64,000 nucleotides of DNA from Triglochin maritima (lineage: Eukaryota; Streptophyta; Magnoliopsida; Alismatales; Juncaginaceae), in the NCBI GenBank assembly GCA_963682175.1, contig OY821791.1, forward strand, positions 15,652,542-15,716,541, in the 5' to 3' direction. How positions within the stretch are numbered: the stretch's first letter is position 1; every line of letters starts with the position of its first letter. The translations under genes were made by a program, and so were the position numbers. Below, one piece after another: positions 35,997-48,200 of this stretch. The notes under the pieces are model-generated. The model ran no database searches, was not told the origin of the DNA, and saw only the letters and a program-made list of their open reading frames with translations.

Positions 35997-38166
35997 TGAA
36001 AGGAATGTGTTCTAAAAGTTTTACTTTTATATGTCAATTATTATGAATTGAATGTGCAAACATTTTGTTCCTTGATTATGGTATTCGTCTTTTGGAAGTG
36101 TTAAGGAAGAGGCGCTTGGTCCTTAACCGTAGAGCTCTAAAAGATAATGGTTTACATAAATCAAAAGTTATTCACAATCATGGTAACTAACATGGAACAT
36201 TAATCACAGAGATAAGATTGTCGTGTTGGTCAACGATTGTTGTAGCTCTACAAATAATTGACGAAACAAGTATATAAAAGTGGAAAAGATTACTTTTATA
36301 TATTGAATAGACCTAACAAGTAAAACATTATGGAATTGTGTTTCATGTCATTAATGTTTTACTGTGTCTTGGATCCTAAGATATGAGACTTATATCTTTT
36401 CACTCAAGAAGTGCTTAATTTGATTATTGTCAAAAGCTATCAATGAGTGTAGTGATAAAGGCAATAGTTGGTTGAACATGACTTGTGCTGGAAAAGATAG
36501 CTAGTCAAACGATTATCATTGCCCCTCTTAATTGAGTGATGATATTAGTAGGCCCTTGATAAAGCAAAATTATAATGTGCACAATGTAACTTCAGTTAAG
36601 TTACATAGTTATAATTAGCTTAAAGAGATCAAGAAATGGATATAATACAAAGATGAGACATTTCTACTTCGTATATATTCTTAATATAATGAGGCAAGGG
36701 ACGGACACAAGTGGTGCACCTACATCACTAAATGGATCGTGTTTTGGTTCGGGTAGAACAAAGACATCTATGCTAATTGGGTAACTATAATGTGTAGCAA
36801 GATACCACTTATAGTTTGAGATAAAGTGTTTAATATCACTGCCAATTTGGCTTAGATCCTCCTATAGGTCACACCACAAAACTGGGAAACAAGATGTTTG
36901 ATTTTACGTTCATATGATGTGTCGGGTTTCATGTGAAAATATGACAGATGTGGTGAATGAATAGAATCAATATGTCATGAGAATTGACATAATTAGAATA
37001 ATAATAAATTCATATGAGGTGTATATATTATGGGGTGTAATAATTAAATATTACATATGATAATATATTACATAAGATGTGAATTTGCTAAAACCCCCAA
37101 AAGATCAAATTTTGTTGGAAATAAATCCAAAATTTGACAGGCAAAATCGGGGTCAAACACGGTGAACCGTTCATGGTTCGGTCGACCGGTGCATCTTCGG
37201 ATCGGTTAACCGAATAGGGAACCAGTAAGCACAATTGGTTGACCGAGATTGTCTGGAGTGCATGGACATTCAGGTTCGGTTAACCGAGTGTGCACGGTCA
37301 ACCGAGAAGTAGTATTCTCGGTAGATCGAAGGTGATACGGTCATCCGATTACTATGTCCCAGGAGCGATTCTGGTGGGTCAACGGTCGACCGAGTAGAAG
37401 ACGTGGTTCGTCTGAATTCTTCCAGGGAATATTTCTCATAAGGATTCGGTCGACTGTTTAGCTCACGGTGCACCGAACATGTGTTATAACCGAACGGGTC
37501 GGTTGACCGAATAATTCTCGGTCGACCGAACAAGAACGATTCTGCCTGAATTATTAAGAGATTAATTAGATCATGGACGGATTAATTCCAGATTTAATTA
37601 AAACGTTTTTGTGGGTGCTTATGTGAAAATTAGAGATTAAGTTTAGGAGAGAATAAGCAAGAGATCATGGCTAAAGAATATTTATTGATAAGGATGTTTT
37701 GGGAGACTATAAAAGGACCCATACTCCTACTTGTTTAATACTAATGCAAAAATTCTTTCTCTCATTAATCTCGCCACAATCACCACGAAAATCTCTTAGT
37801 AAATTTGAGTTTTAGAGATAAGAATCTCAGGAGCTTAAAGAGTGGTTATTAGTTTGGTTCTAAACCTTATTAGAGATTGATTGCCTAGCTCCTTTCTCTC
37901 TAATCTTGTTTAGAGTTTGGTGAACAGTCGGAGGCAAATCCGTGGATGATTCAATGGGCAACGCGACTCCGGATCTTCAAAAAAGTTTTAGAGAACCTTT
38001 AGGTATGATTCTACATTTGTGGTTTATTTTAATAAATGTAGGGTTGCATGTTATTAGAATAAAACACAAAGTTATGTACATAAAATTGTTGAAAATATGA
38101 AATTGATCTTGTATGTTGTATTAAAATTTTAAAATATATACATACATAGGGACACGAAATCCTACA
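35997..38166 (+). mobile_element. Element F: solo-LTR-like insertion in the 3' LTR of element B
   Basis: 2170 bp with TGAAAGG...CCTACA ends and no internal coding or primer-binding site. It holds a TATA box (TATAAAAGG at about 37698-37706) with about 13 palindromic words upstream (37150-37535). Flanks CTTCG and CTTGT do not match, and 32 bases of the B LTR (present at about 9498-9529) are missing at the join, so it did not arise by clean integration, or the edge has since been deleted. The superfamily is not determinable from an LTR alone. Confidence 0.6.
37150..37535 (+). repeat. Palindrome array in element F
   Basis: Includes TTCGGTCGACCGG (37178), TCGGTTAACCGAA (about 37204), TTCGGTTAACCGAG (about 37275), ACGGTCGACCGAG (about 37383), CGGTTGACCGAA (about 37500) and CTCGGTCGACCGAA (about 37517). 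TA-centred and TCGA-centred versions both stay symmetric. Confidence 0.85.
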
Positions 38167-39665
38167 CTTGTGGTTGTAGTCCACTTTTGTTGTGTGAGTA
38201 TTTGAAAGTCGAGAGTAGGCCGAAAGGCTTGTCGCAAGCAAACTTACAGCAGATTTTACTGCTGGATCGGTCGACCGGTTGGTGCAAACGATCAACCATT
38301 CCTAGTGAGAATTTGGGTTTCTGCCTCACACCGGTCGAACAATGCCCTTGGGCGGTCGACCGGTTGTGCATTTGAGGCAAGCCTGGTTGGTTTCGGTCGA
38401 ACGGGGCCCCTTTGCCGTTCGACAGTGTGCACCGTTGTAGGTCGGTTGGGGCATTGACCATCCAAACGGTCGACCGCCTGTTTGACTCGTCCGACTGATG
38501 ACTTAAATTGAATTGTGGTTGGGTTCGACCAAAAGTGAATAGGTCGATCGGTGTTGTTTGGACGCATCGTAGATTTTACTAGTGGAATTCGGTCGACCGA
38601 GAGTGCTCGGGGGTTCAACCGTTGATGTTGTTGAGCGATGGTGGATTTCACTTGTGGGTTTCGGTCGAATGGGTCCCCTTTACCGTTCGACCGATTGGCC
38701 GTTATGTTCGTCGAACCTGGGAGGTGACCTTCTAAACGATCGACCGGTCCCTAACTTTGGTTCGACCGAACGTTTGGAGTGTCAGTCGTACCAATTGCCC
38801 TGTTTTGGTGAGATTCGGTCGACCGGGACTCTTGGTTCGGTCGACCGTTTGTGTCCAGTTTTGCACATTAAAGGTGCGGTTGTTGTGGTCGTCCGTGTGA
38901 TGCTAGTTGTGGTGCAGATGTTCTTCCGACAAGTGTGCTAGTGAGCACGGGGGTGGTTGGGTGAAAGAGCCCTGGAGCCCCGTAACTATTGTGAGAGCTG
39001 CGGTTGGGTGTAAAAGTCCTGGATCCCAGCTAGTTTATGCGGGGTTGGGTGAAAAACTCGTGGAGCTCCGTAGTGCGTTCAGGTTGGGTGAAAAAGTCCT
39101 AGAGCCCTAGACGTTCGGGTTGGGTGAAAGAGCCCTGGAGCCCTGGTCGTGTCGTGGTAGCTACGGTTGGGTGAAAAAGCCCTGGAGCCCAGCTTGATGA
39201 CGTTGTGTGTTCGGTGGTTGGGTGAAAAAACCTTGGAGCCCCGTAACTGTGGTGTGTGTTGTGGTTGGGTGAAAAAGTCCTGGAGCCCAGCCTTGTTGTT
39301 TGTGCTTTTCTTTGTTGATAGAATTGCATGCTAGAGTGTTTCTGTTTCATGCATTGTAGAGTTTGGCATACGGGGTTTCCTTCTGGAAACTCAGGCATTG
39401 TTGCATGCTTGCTTTTCAGGCCGTCATCGGTGTTAGGGGGGGTGGTGACCGAGGACAGGAACGCCACTACCAGGTCCAACTTTCTCTCGTTTTGAGGTCA
39501 GAGTGATTACTTGTATTTGTTGTATAGCCTTTTTGATGTAATCACACTTTTGAAATACTCGGATATATATTATATATATATGTTGGTGCACCTGTTTCCT
39601 TATTTTGAGTAATATCCTTTGCTTTGTTTGTATGTTATAAAATTTAAAATTCTTCCATTGTTTGT
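38167..39665 (+). repeat. 3' LTR of element B, right part
   Basis: Aligns with 9530-9785 joined to 18367-19670. It shows the uninterrupted GACAG site (38421-38425) used by element A in the other LTR, the palindromes (38260-38860) and about eight minisatellite units (38950-39295). The terminal GAGGATGTTACA of the 5' LTR is not found; similarity fades after CTTCCATTGTTTG (about 39665). Confidence 0.82.
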
Positions 39666-39944
39666 TGCCTTACTGGAATAACTATGCAATTGACCCGCGC
39701 GTTGCACGACAACACCAACTGCCCCACGATAATTAGGTTTTTACATGAAACTTGTTTAGATAGAGGCAGCAAAACGTGAATCAAACTTAAATACACACAC
39801 AAAATGTTTGTAAGACATGGCTGAGAGAGGTATATTTAGACATTATGCTGGAATGAAAGGAAACAATTTACAAAGATATATGGATTTTCAAAATAATACC
39901 TACCAGACTACCACTCTTAAATGCTAAGTATTAATTAACAACAT
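39666..39944. other. Unassigned repeat-like spacer
   Basis: Short stretch with GACCCGCGCGTTGCACG near 39697, a phrase resembling those seen at ends of dispersed plant repeats. No frame recognised. Confidence 0.35.
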
Positions 39945-41655
39945 CAGACAACATTCCTCCTCATTGGCGACAATGAGATTTAACGGCTTGATGCACGTGC
40001 TAAGTGCAACCGTGATTCCTACGAAAGTGAGTTAGGATTTCCCTGTCCTTCGTATGCTTTTTCCTTTGTTTCATTTTTCTCTTTCTCTATTTTGCTCAGG
40101 ACTAGCAAAAGTTAGGTGTGGGGGTATTTGATTGACATTATATCATGCATATATTTGTGTCTTATATCCTTTATTCTTAGCCTAAGCAATGCTACATAAC
40201 GAGTTTTATGTTAAGTTTCAGGAATAAATAAGTTTGAGAAGGAGATACTCTAAAAGGACTTCAAAGTAAGAAAATGGACTAAGTTGCAAGACTTATGGAC
40301 TAAGATGCAAGAGAGAATGCAAAGCCAAAGGACCAATGAGCAAATAAAGAAACTCCACACCATCATGAGGAGTATTTTCACAATTGGATTCGGGTCGCAA
40401 GCTACACAACCAATTATGGTGCATCAGACATGAAGAAATCAAGCCAGGCAACCACACACCAAAACACAACCTGATCTGGACTTTATAGACTGCTGATCGG
40501 CGGCCTGTTTTGGTCCGGATCCGATGCGGTTTAGTCGGGTCATGTATTAAAGTGTGTTATGTCTATTTTTAGTATTGTTTTATTCCCATATCGGGGGATT
40601 GTCCCCGATTACCTTTTTCTTTGACTATAAATAGAACTCCTCCTTTGTAATGTACACATGCTTGGTGTCCATGCTCTCTACTTGAAGTGAGCCTTGGAGC
40701 AAAATCTCAAGTAGGGAGAGACTACTTGTATTGTGAGTTTGGAATTAATAAAGTTTTCCTTTAGTTATGTTGCTTATTTCTTAGTTTAATTTCCTTTCAT
40801 ATGTCTTGCATGCTTCTTTAGTTTTATGTCCTTTCAATTAACTTCTTTAATATTTGTTGCTTGCTTAGTTTAATTTCCTTTAAGTAGAATGTTTCATTTT
40901 GTTAATGTAGGGTGTAGTGTAATGACTAGTGAGTAGTTCCATCCTCATTTGGGGGTGGAGAAAAATGTGATGTGATTATGTGATGTATTAGGTGTGTGTG
41001 TTATCTTAATCCTTTGAACCTTACATGATTTCCATAACCATCTAATAGGATTTCACTCTTGTCTTTGATATGCTAATGCTCTTGAATGAAGCTTAGCATA
41101 TGCATAGATTAGTGGACCTATTTTATGGGGAATGATGAGGTGAGGATATGGATGGAATTTATAAAGGAAACATGACTTGTAGTTGCATGTATTCTTGTTG
41201 CCTTTACCTTGGTTAATGGCTTGTATGTTTTAATGATTGTGTAAATCTTATTCCGTGTGGAGGCATAGTGGGGTTTGGTCTTTATACATGAGTTCATTTA
41301 GCTTCATTCCAATTCTTGTCTTGTATGTTTTAATGATAATGTGTTATCTTATTTCATGTCGAGGAAAAGTTAGATTTGGTTTTTTGATTTTCATGCACTA
41401 CATTTTGTGATGAGCACAATTGAACACAAAACACATACATATATTTTTGTATTCACATTCTTTCTCTACCCCCTATGGGGTTTAGTTTTATTGCTTATTT
41501 TTCAATTACTTTCACATTTTGATGTAGTTTCGATCATAACTCGTTTCTCTCCTTTCTTTCCCACTCGCCTTCAAACTAACCATAGTTGACACACCAGTAT
41601 TTGCCACCACTTCAACGCGGTCGTACACTTGCGGTTATTTTAAAATGTTCAATCA
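39945..41655 (+). mobile_element. Truncated E-family Athila-like element: 3' end and LTR
   Basis: 39945-40113 matches (in opposite orientation) the 3' internal end of element E, including GTGCTAAGTGCAACCGTGATTCC. It is followed by the polypurine tract TTAGGTGTGGGGGTATT and an LTR 40129-41655 (1527 bp, TGATTGACATT...TTCAATCA). The rest of the element is missing. It is clearly older than E: many differences, and only a degraded palindrome (GACTGCTGATCGGCGGCC, 40488-40505). Confidence 0.85.
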
Positions 41656-42111
41656 ATGAGCTGCTAGTGCGTCTTCTTAAAAAAACCAAACAACTTTCAA
41701 AACTTTCCTCGTCCATTGTCAAATCCTCGTACACCATTACCTTTGCCCCCCATTTTCAGTTGGGCCGTTGAGTAATAGCAATAACAACACAAGGCACAAG
41801 TACACAACGTTGGTAAATTTATACCACATCCTTTACACCACTTGTTAGCACATTACTCTAGCAAGTCTCCTCTACCTACATTAAAAACTCTCAGTAATGT
41901 GTCTTCTCGTAATAGTAGAAGTTGCCTGCAAAGAAACTTGCTTCAATATAGTGTGGACACCACCATAGTGTGCCAGTAGTGGTCAAGGACATTAAGGTTA
42001 AGAGAAGACCACCTATAAATATAGTGTAGGGGCCTCCAATTCAAAGTGTGTGAAAAGAAAATCCTAATCCTAGTTGTCACCTCCACCTCTTTTTCTCACG
42101 TGGACCGCCCG
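41656..42111. other. Unassigned spacer left of element E
   Basis: No coding frame recognised. A TATA-like ACCTATAAATATAG at 42011-42024 could belong to a promoter now separated from its downstream sequence by element E, but nothing across the insertion (53557 on) confirms a gene. Confidence 0.4.
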
Positions 42112-42116
42112 AAGGA
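42112..42116. repeat. Target duplication of element E, left
   Basis: AAGGA, repeated at 53552-53556 directly after the other LTR. Confidence 0.9.
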
Positions 42117-43703
42117 TGATTGATCGTTTTATATTTCTACCGCAAGTGCACGGCCGCGTTGAAGCGGTGGCAAATACGGGTCGTCCACTGGGAGGTGTGT
42201 CGACACTTGGTTTGTTCGAAGGCGAGAGGTAAAAGAAGGAGAGAAATGTTTGGTTACACTAAACTACACTACAATGCTAAACTAGAATGCAAAAGGAAAT
42301 GAAGATAAGCAATAAAACTAAACCCCAAAGGGGGTAGAGAACTGATGTGAACATAAAGATGTGTGTGTGTGTGTGTGTGTGTGTGTGTTCAATTAAGCTC
42401 CTCACAACATGTAGTGCATGAAATCATAAAACTACATCCAATCTTGCCTCTACATGAATTAAGATAAGACTACATCATTAAAACATACAAGACAATGATT
42501 TGAATGAAGCTACATGAACTCAAGTATAAAGACTAGACCCTACTATGCCTCCACATGAATTAAGATGACTACATCATTAAAACATACAAGACATTAGCTA
42601 AGGAAAAGGCAACAAGAGTACATACACTACAAATTGTGTTTCCAACATTAACTTCATCCATATCCTAACCTTATCATTCCCCATAAAATAGGTCCACTAA
42701 TCAAAGCATAAGCTAAGCTTCATTCAACAGCATTAGCATATCAAAGATAAGAGTGGAGACCCATTAGATGGTTATGGAAATCATGTAAAGCTCAAGGGAT
42801 AAAAATAACACACACTTAATACACTACATTATTATATCACATATTTCTCGACCCCCCAAATGGGGATGGAACTACTCACTACTCATTACACTAACTAATT
42901 TAGCAAAGGAAAGCATAATACTGAAATGAAATTTATACTACTTAAGCAAGAAATATTAAAGAGGCATAAAACTAAACAAACAAACAAGCATGCAAATGAA
43001 AGGAAATTAAACTAAGAGAGAAACAACATCATTAAAAAAACTTCTATTATTAACTCACTCAATTACAAGTAGCTCTTCCTCCACTAGAGTTTTGCTTCAA
43101 GGCTTCACTCTTAGTAGGGAAGATGGCCACCAAGAGGGAGATGGATACAATGGGAGGTGAAGAGTTCTATTTATAAGCATGGAAAAAGCTAATCAGGGAC
43201 AATCCCCCGATGTGGGACTAAACCAATACCAAAAATAGCCTAAACGAACACTAATACAAGTCCAGGAGAAGTTGGGGCGGATCCTGCATGATCCAGACCG
43301 CCAATTGGCGGTTCCAGACCGCCAATTGGCGGCCTAGAAAGCCCAGATCCGTCTGGGTCTTCTCGTGGGCTTGCCTTGGTGTGTTTCTTGGTCTTGGATG
43401 CATCTAACTTGTTTAGTGGAGCTCCGACCCGAATCGAATTGACAAAATACTCCTCATGATGGTGTGGAGTTTCCTGTTTTGCTCTTAGGTCCTTCTGTCT
43501 TACGATCAGGTCCTTCTCCCTTGCATCTTGGTCCCCAGGTCACACAATTAGGTCCTTTTTTCCTGCTTTTGGGTCCTTTCATGGCTCTTCTCTTCAAACC
43601 TCTTTATTTCTGAAAACTAAACATAAAACTCGTCACGTAGCATTACTTAGGTGTAAGATAATGGATATAAGGTACAAATATAAGCATGAAATGATGTCAA
43701 TCA
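42117..43703 (-). repeat. 3' LTR of element E
   Basis: 1587 bp; TGATTGATCG...GTCAATCA on the plus strand. A TATA-like box (rc of CTATTTATAAGC, 43168-43179) has two palindromes 120-165 bp upstream in element orientation: ACCGCCAATTGGCGGT (43297-43312) and ACCGCCAATTGGCGGC (43318-43333). Confidence 0.95.
42362..42389. repeat. GT microsatellite in the 3' LTR of element E
   Basis: About 14 GT units; the twin in the 5' LTR (52214-52235) has about 11. The length change must postdate insertion. Confidence 0.9.
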
Positions 43704-43718
43704 AATACCCCCACACCT
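43704..43718 (-). promoter_or_regulatory. Polypurine tract of element E
   Basis: The complement reads AGGTGTGGGGGTATT, immediately before the 3' LTR. Confidence 0.9.
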
Positions 43719-45273
43719 AAGTTTTTGCTAGTCTCGAGCAAAACAAAGAAAGGAAAAAGCATACGAAAAAAAAAACAAGAAATCCTAACTCACTTTCGTA
43801 GGAATCACGGTTGCACTTAGCATGTGCAACAAGCCGTTAAACCTCCTTGTTGCCAAGGAGGAGGAGTGGTGTCTCCTGAGGGTTTTCAGCGGATATACCC
43901 ACAAAATCCGAACAAGATGCATTAATCAATCTAGCTACACGACTCGTTGGACTTATTTTGTCGATCATGGAATGCGGTAATACTACGGGTCGACTCTATA
44001 TATGTAATCAGTCCACACACCTAGCCTAATGAGTTATTCGTGAGAGTTAACTAAGGAATTAAGTGAAAGACATGGGCAACCTTAACTTCTGAATGTGAAA
44101 CAAAGTGTAAAGTCCATTTTGGTTCTTATTTGACTCTTCTTTTCTTTTCTTTTTTTCATTTTTTCTTTTCTTCCTTTTTTTTCTTTTTCTTTGGAACATT
44201 TATTGGTTGGTGTTTGATTCTCCCAGGGTCAGGTTTCGTGCATCATTGCCTATGAGGACTTACACTATCACGTACACCTTCCCCCAAATCTCCACATAGG
44301 GCGATCCCTACCACCCGTGTAACGGGAGTTCGGTCGGTGCATCCCAAGTCAGATGTCTCGAAAGCACCAGGCACAAAGTCCCCTCAGACCTACTTTCCCG
44401 AGTGATAGGAGCCGTGCGAGAAGAGAGAACACCACTTATTTATTCATTTATCTACATGGGAACCAAAACCCCTACACTTAAGTTTCACAAAAAGATATTA
44501 AGGGCCCTTGACTACAACAAACTTCCTAAACTAACAAACACGAATTATTTGACTCACTAGGTTCAGGGTGGACTTCTTTAAATGTTTGAGCACTGAAACC
44601 CACTGATTACTCACCCCCAAGGGAAAACTGGGGTGCATCCTAACGACTCGATAAATCCTAAAGCCACGTATTAGATATCCTAATGCATCAAGTTCAAGAC
44701 AATTTTGGGAGCTTTCTTTTTACTTTGCCTCTCAATGGTTTTGCACATGCTAAACACACGCAAAACCCACAAAACATTTTCTTTCGAAAACACATGAAGA
44801 TTTTGAAAGAAATGTGAAAATTTTGAAGCACTAGGCAAGCAAAAGAAGACAAGTCACCCAAGGATCATGGCAAGCAGATATATCGATATTAAATGCAGCA
44901 CACTATCATGACCCTAACAATGCAAACAAAAGAAAACAAAATCAAAGGAAAAAGACTCGACTATGTACACACGTAAAACACCCCCCCACACCTACTTCAT
45001 GCATTGACCTCAATGAATGCAAGCAAGAGACTACATGGATTGATGCATAAAAAGGAGAGATCTCACCAACATGAAGTACAAAGGGAAATGTATGGCTATG
45101 TTGATGGACACAACCCAAATTTCCTCAAAACCTGTGAGATGCTAAAGAAAGGGATACACATACGTGAAAGAAATGGGGCCCAAATACTCAAGGGTTGGGG
45201 CCCACAACAATCGATGCTCACTGAATGAGTTTTTTTTTTATGTAACTATGTACAAACATGAAAGCTCAACCAC
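43719..45273 (-). other. 3' non-coding region of element E
   Basis: About 1.55 kb between pol and the polypurine tract, where some Athila elements carry an envelope-like frame; none is seen. It includes a long pyrimidine tract on the plus strand (44138-44192) and GCACTTAGCATGTGC (43813-43827), shared with element D and the 39945 fragment. Confidence 0.7.
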
Positions 45274-48200
45274 TCATGTAGGAGCATGAATGGTTGAGTG
45301 CGAGGGAGGTTCATGAAGGAACATGACCTCCTCGACTTCGGCTGGTGCCCCCTCCAAGTAGGGTTTGAGGCGTTGTCCATTAACTTTGAACACGTCCCCA
45401 TTCCCTGGGTTCAAGATCTCAACCGCTCCATGAGGATAAACGGTTTGGACAATAAACGGGCCAGACCAGCGACTGCGGAGCTTACCCGCAAACAGATGAA
45501 GCTGGGAATTGTAGAGCAACACCTTCTGCCCGGCCGTAAACACCTTTCGCATAATCATGCGATCGTGAAACATCTTGGCTCGGGACTTATGAATTTTGGC
45601 ATTCTCGTACGCATCATTGCGTAACTCTTCTAATTCCACAATGTCGAACTTACGTTGTACTCCTGCTTGATCAAGATCCATATTCAGGTTCTTGATCGCC
45701 CAGAAAGCACGATACTCAAGCTCGACGGGTAGGTGGCAAGCCTTGCCGTACACTACCCGATAAGGGGACATACCCAAATTGGTCTTGTACGCGGTGCGGA
45801 AAGCCCACAATGCGTCATTCAATTTGGTAGACCAATCCTTCCTCGAGGAACTAACCGTCTTCTCAAGAATTTGCTTTAATTGACGGTTAGAGATTTCGAC
45901 CTGCCCACTAGTTTGCGGATGGTATGGGGTCGCAAGCTTGTGGGTGATCGAATATTTCCTCATAAGCGCTTCAAAGGAGCGATTACAGAAGTGGGTACCC
46001 CTATCGCTGATTATGGTACGAGGAGTACCAAATCGCGCAAAAATGTCCCTCAAGAATTTGGTGACCACCTTGTTGTCATTGGTCTTTGTGGGTATAGCCT
46101 CAACCCACTTAGACACATAGTCAACGGCCACCAGAATGTAAACATTCCCGAAAGAGTTCGGGAAGGGACCCATGAAATCGATGCCCCACACATCGAAGAT
46201 GTCGACAACAAGGACATTTTGCAAAGGCATCATGTCACGTCGTCCAATCCTGCCAAGGCGCTGGCACCTATCACATTGCTTACAAAAGTCGTAAGCATCC
46301 TTGAAAAGAGAGGGCCAGTAGAATCCAGATTGGAGCACCTTGGCAGCAGTTTTCTTTGCTCCAAAGTGTCCTCCACATGCCTTGGAATGGCAGAAATGGA
46401 GCACACTTTGGAACTCGGTATCTGGGACGCACCGCCTGAAAATTTGGTCAGAGCAGTATTTGAATAGGTAGGGGTCGTCCCAGTGAAAGAATCTGACATA
46501 CGATCTAAATTTGGATTGGTCAGATTTTGACCAACCCACAGGAAATTGCTCGGTCACGAGGTAGTTCACGATGTCGGCAAACCAAGGGTTATCTTCGATC
46601 ATGAACAACTGCTCGTCAGGAAATTTATCGTCAATGATTTGGTCCTGTGGGTTGGTCGTCTCTAGACGAGACAAGTGGTCAGCTACAACGTTTTCACACC
46701 CTTTTTTGTCCCGAATCTCGAGATCGAATTCTTGTAACAACAAGATCCATCTCAAGAGTCGGGATTTTGCATCTTTCTTCGCCATGAGGTGCTTGATGGA
46801 TGTGTGATCAGAATAGATAATCACGTGGGAGCCAATCAAGTACGACCGGAATTTCTCCAAAGCAAATATGATCGCTAAGAATTCCTTCTCGGTCACAGTG
46901 TAGTTCAATTGGGCATCATTGAGTGTTCTACTGGCATAGTAGATCACATGAGGCAATTTGTCCAATCGTTTCCCAAGCACTGCTCCCACAGCGAAGTCAG
47001 ATGCATCACACATTAACTCAAAGGGTTCAGTCCACACCGGTGCCTTAATAATGGGAGCTGAAGTCAACTCTTTCTTCAAGGTCATAAAGGCATGGTGGCA
47101 ATCCGGTGTGAACTCAAAAATGGCATCCTTAGCCAACAAGGCGGTGAGAGGTCGAGCGATTTTGCTAAAATCCCGAATGAACCGCCGATAGAATCCAGCA
47201 TGCCCCAAAAAGGCGCGGATATCCTTCACATTACGTGGCGGTGGGAGATTAGCAATGATACCCACTTTGCCGGGATCGACCTCAATTCCCCTACTTGAGA
47301 CCACATGTCCAAGTACAATCCCTCGCTTCACCATGAAGTGACATTTCTCCCAATTGAGAGCGAGGTTCTTCTCACGGCATCGCTTGAGGACAAGGCTCAA
47401 GTGATGAAGGCACTCATCAAAGGAAGCGCCAAATATGGAAAAGTCGTCCATGAAGATCTCAAGGAAACACTCAACCATATCGGAGAAGATGCTGATCATA
47501 CACCTCTGAAACGTTGCCGGCGCATTGCATAACCCAAAGGGCATGCGACGGTAGGCAAACGTGCCAAAGGGACAAGTGAATGTGGTTTTCTCTTGGTCCT
47601 CGGGGGCGATGGGAATTTGGTTGTAACCGGAGTATCCATCAAGAAAACAATAGTACTCATGTCCGGCCAACCTTTCCAACATCTGATCAATGAATGGCAA
47701 CGGGAAATGATCTTTCCGCGTTGCCGCATTGAGCTTGCGATAATCAATGCAAACTCGCCAGCCAGTTTGCAGGCGTGTCGGGATAAGCTCATTATGCTCA
47801 TTATCCACAACCGTCACGCCTGACTTCTTGGGAACCACATGGACAGGACTCACCCACGAACTATCAGAGATAGGATAGATTATGCCATGATCCAAGCACT
47901 TAAGAACCTCCTTTCGGACGACTTCTTTCAGTACAGGATTCAATCTCCGTTGTGGGTCCCTGCGGGGCCTAGAATCCTCTTCCATGTGGATCCGATGCTG
48001 AACAATACCAGGGCTAATTCCCTTGATATCCTTCAAGGACCACCCGATCGCCTCTTTGTTTTCAAAGAGTACTCTTTTGAGGGCAACCTCTTGATCTTTT
48101 TCAAGATCAGAAGCAATAATGAGTGGCAAGGTCTCATTATCCCCTAAAAAGATGTACTTTAGGTTATCGGGGAGCGGTTTAAGCTCGACCAGAGGTGGGT

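Larger units (their letters stand above)
9025..39665 (+). mobile_element. Element B: old Tekay-like Ty3/Gypsy retrotransposon carrying four nested insertions
   Basis: Its pieces, in order on the plus strand, are: 5' LTR 9025-9785 and 18367-19682; primer-binding site 19686; gag 19805-20117 and 23922 on; zinc knuckle and protease to 25142; pol 32531-35500; 3' LTR 35525-35996 and 38167 to about 39665. Inserted into these are A (5' LTR), C (gag), D (behind protease) and F (3' LTR). The pieces splice together colinearly with element A, a close relative, which is how the joins were identified. Both LTRs begin TGAGATCC; the 5' LTR ends GTTACA. The far right end of the 3' LTR diverges after CTTCCATTGTTTG, so the last dozen bases and the target duplication are lost or mutated. 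Confidence 0.85.

Noticed and set aside
43719..45273. Possible envelope-like frame in element E, as in some Athila elements
   Set aside because: No open frame of useful length and no transmembrane pattern seen.
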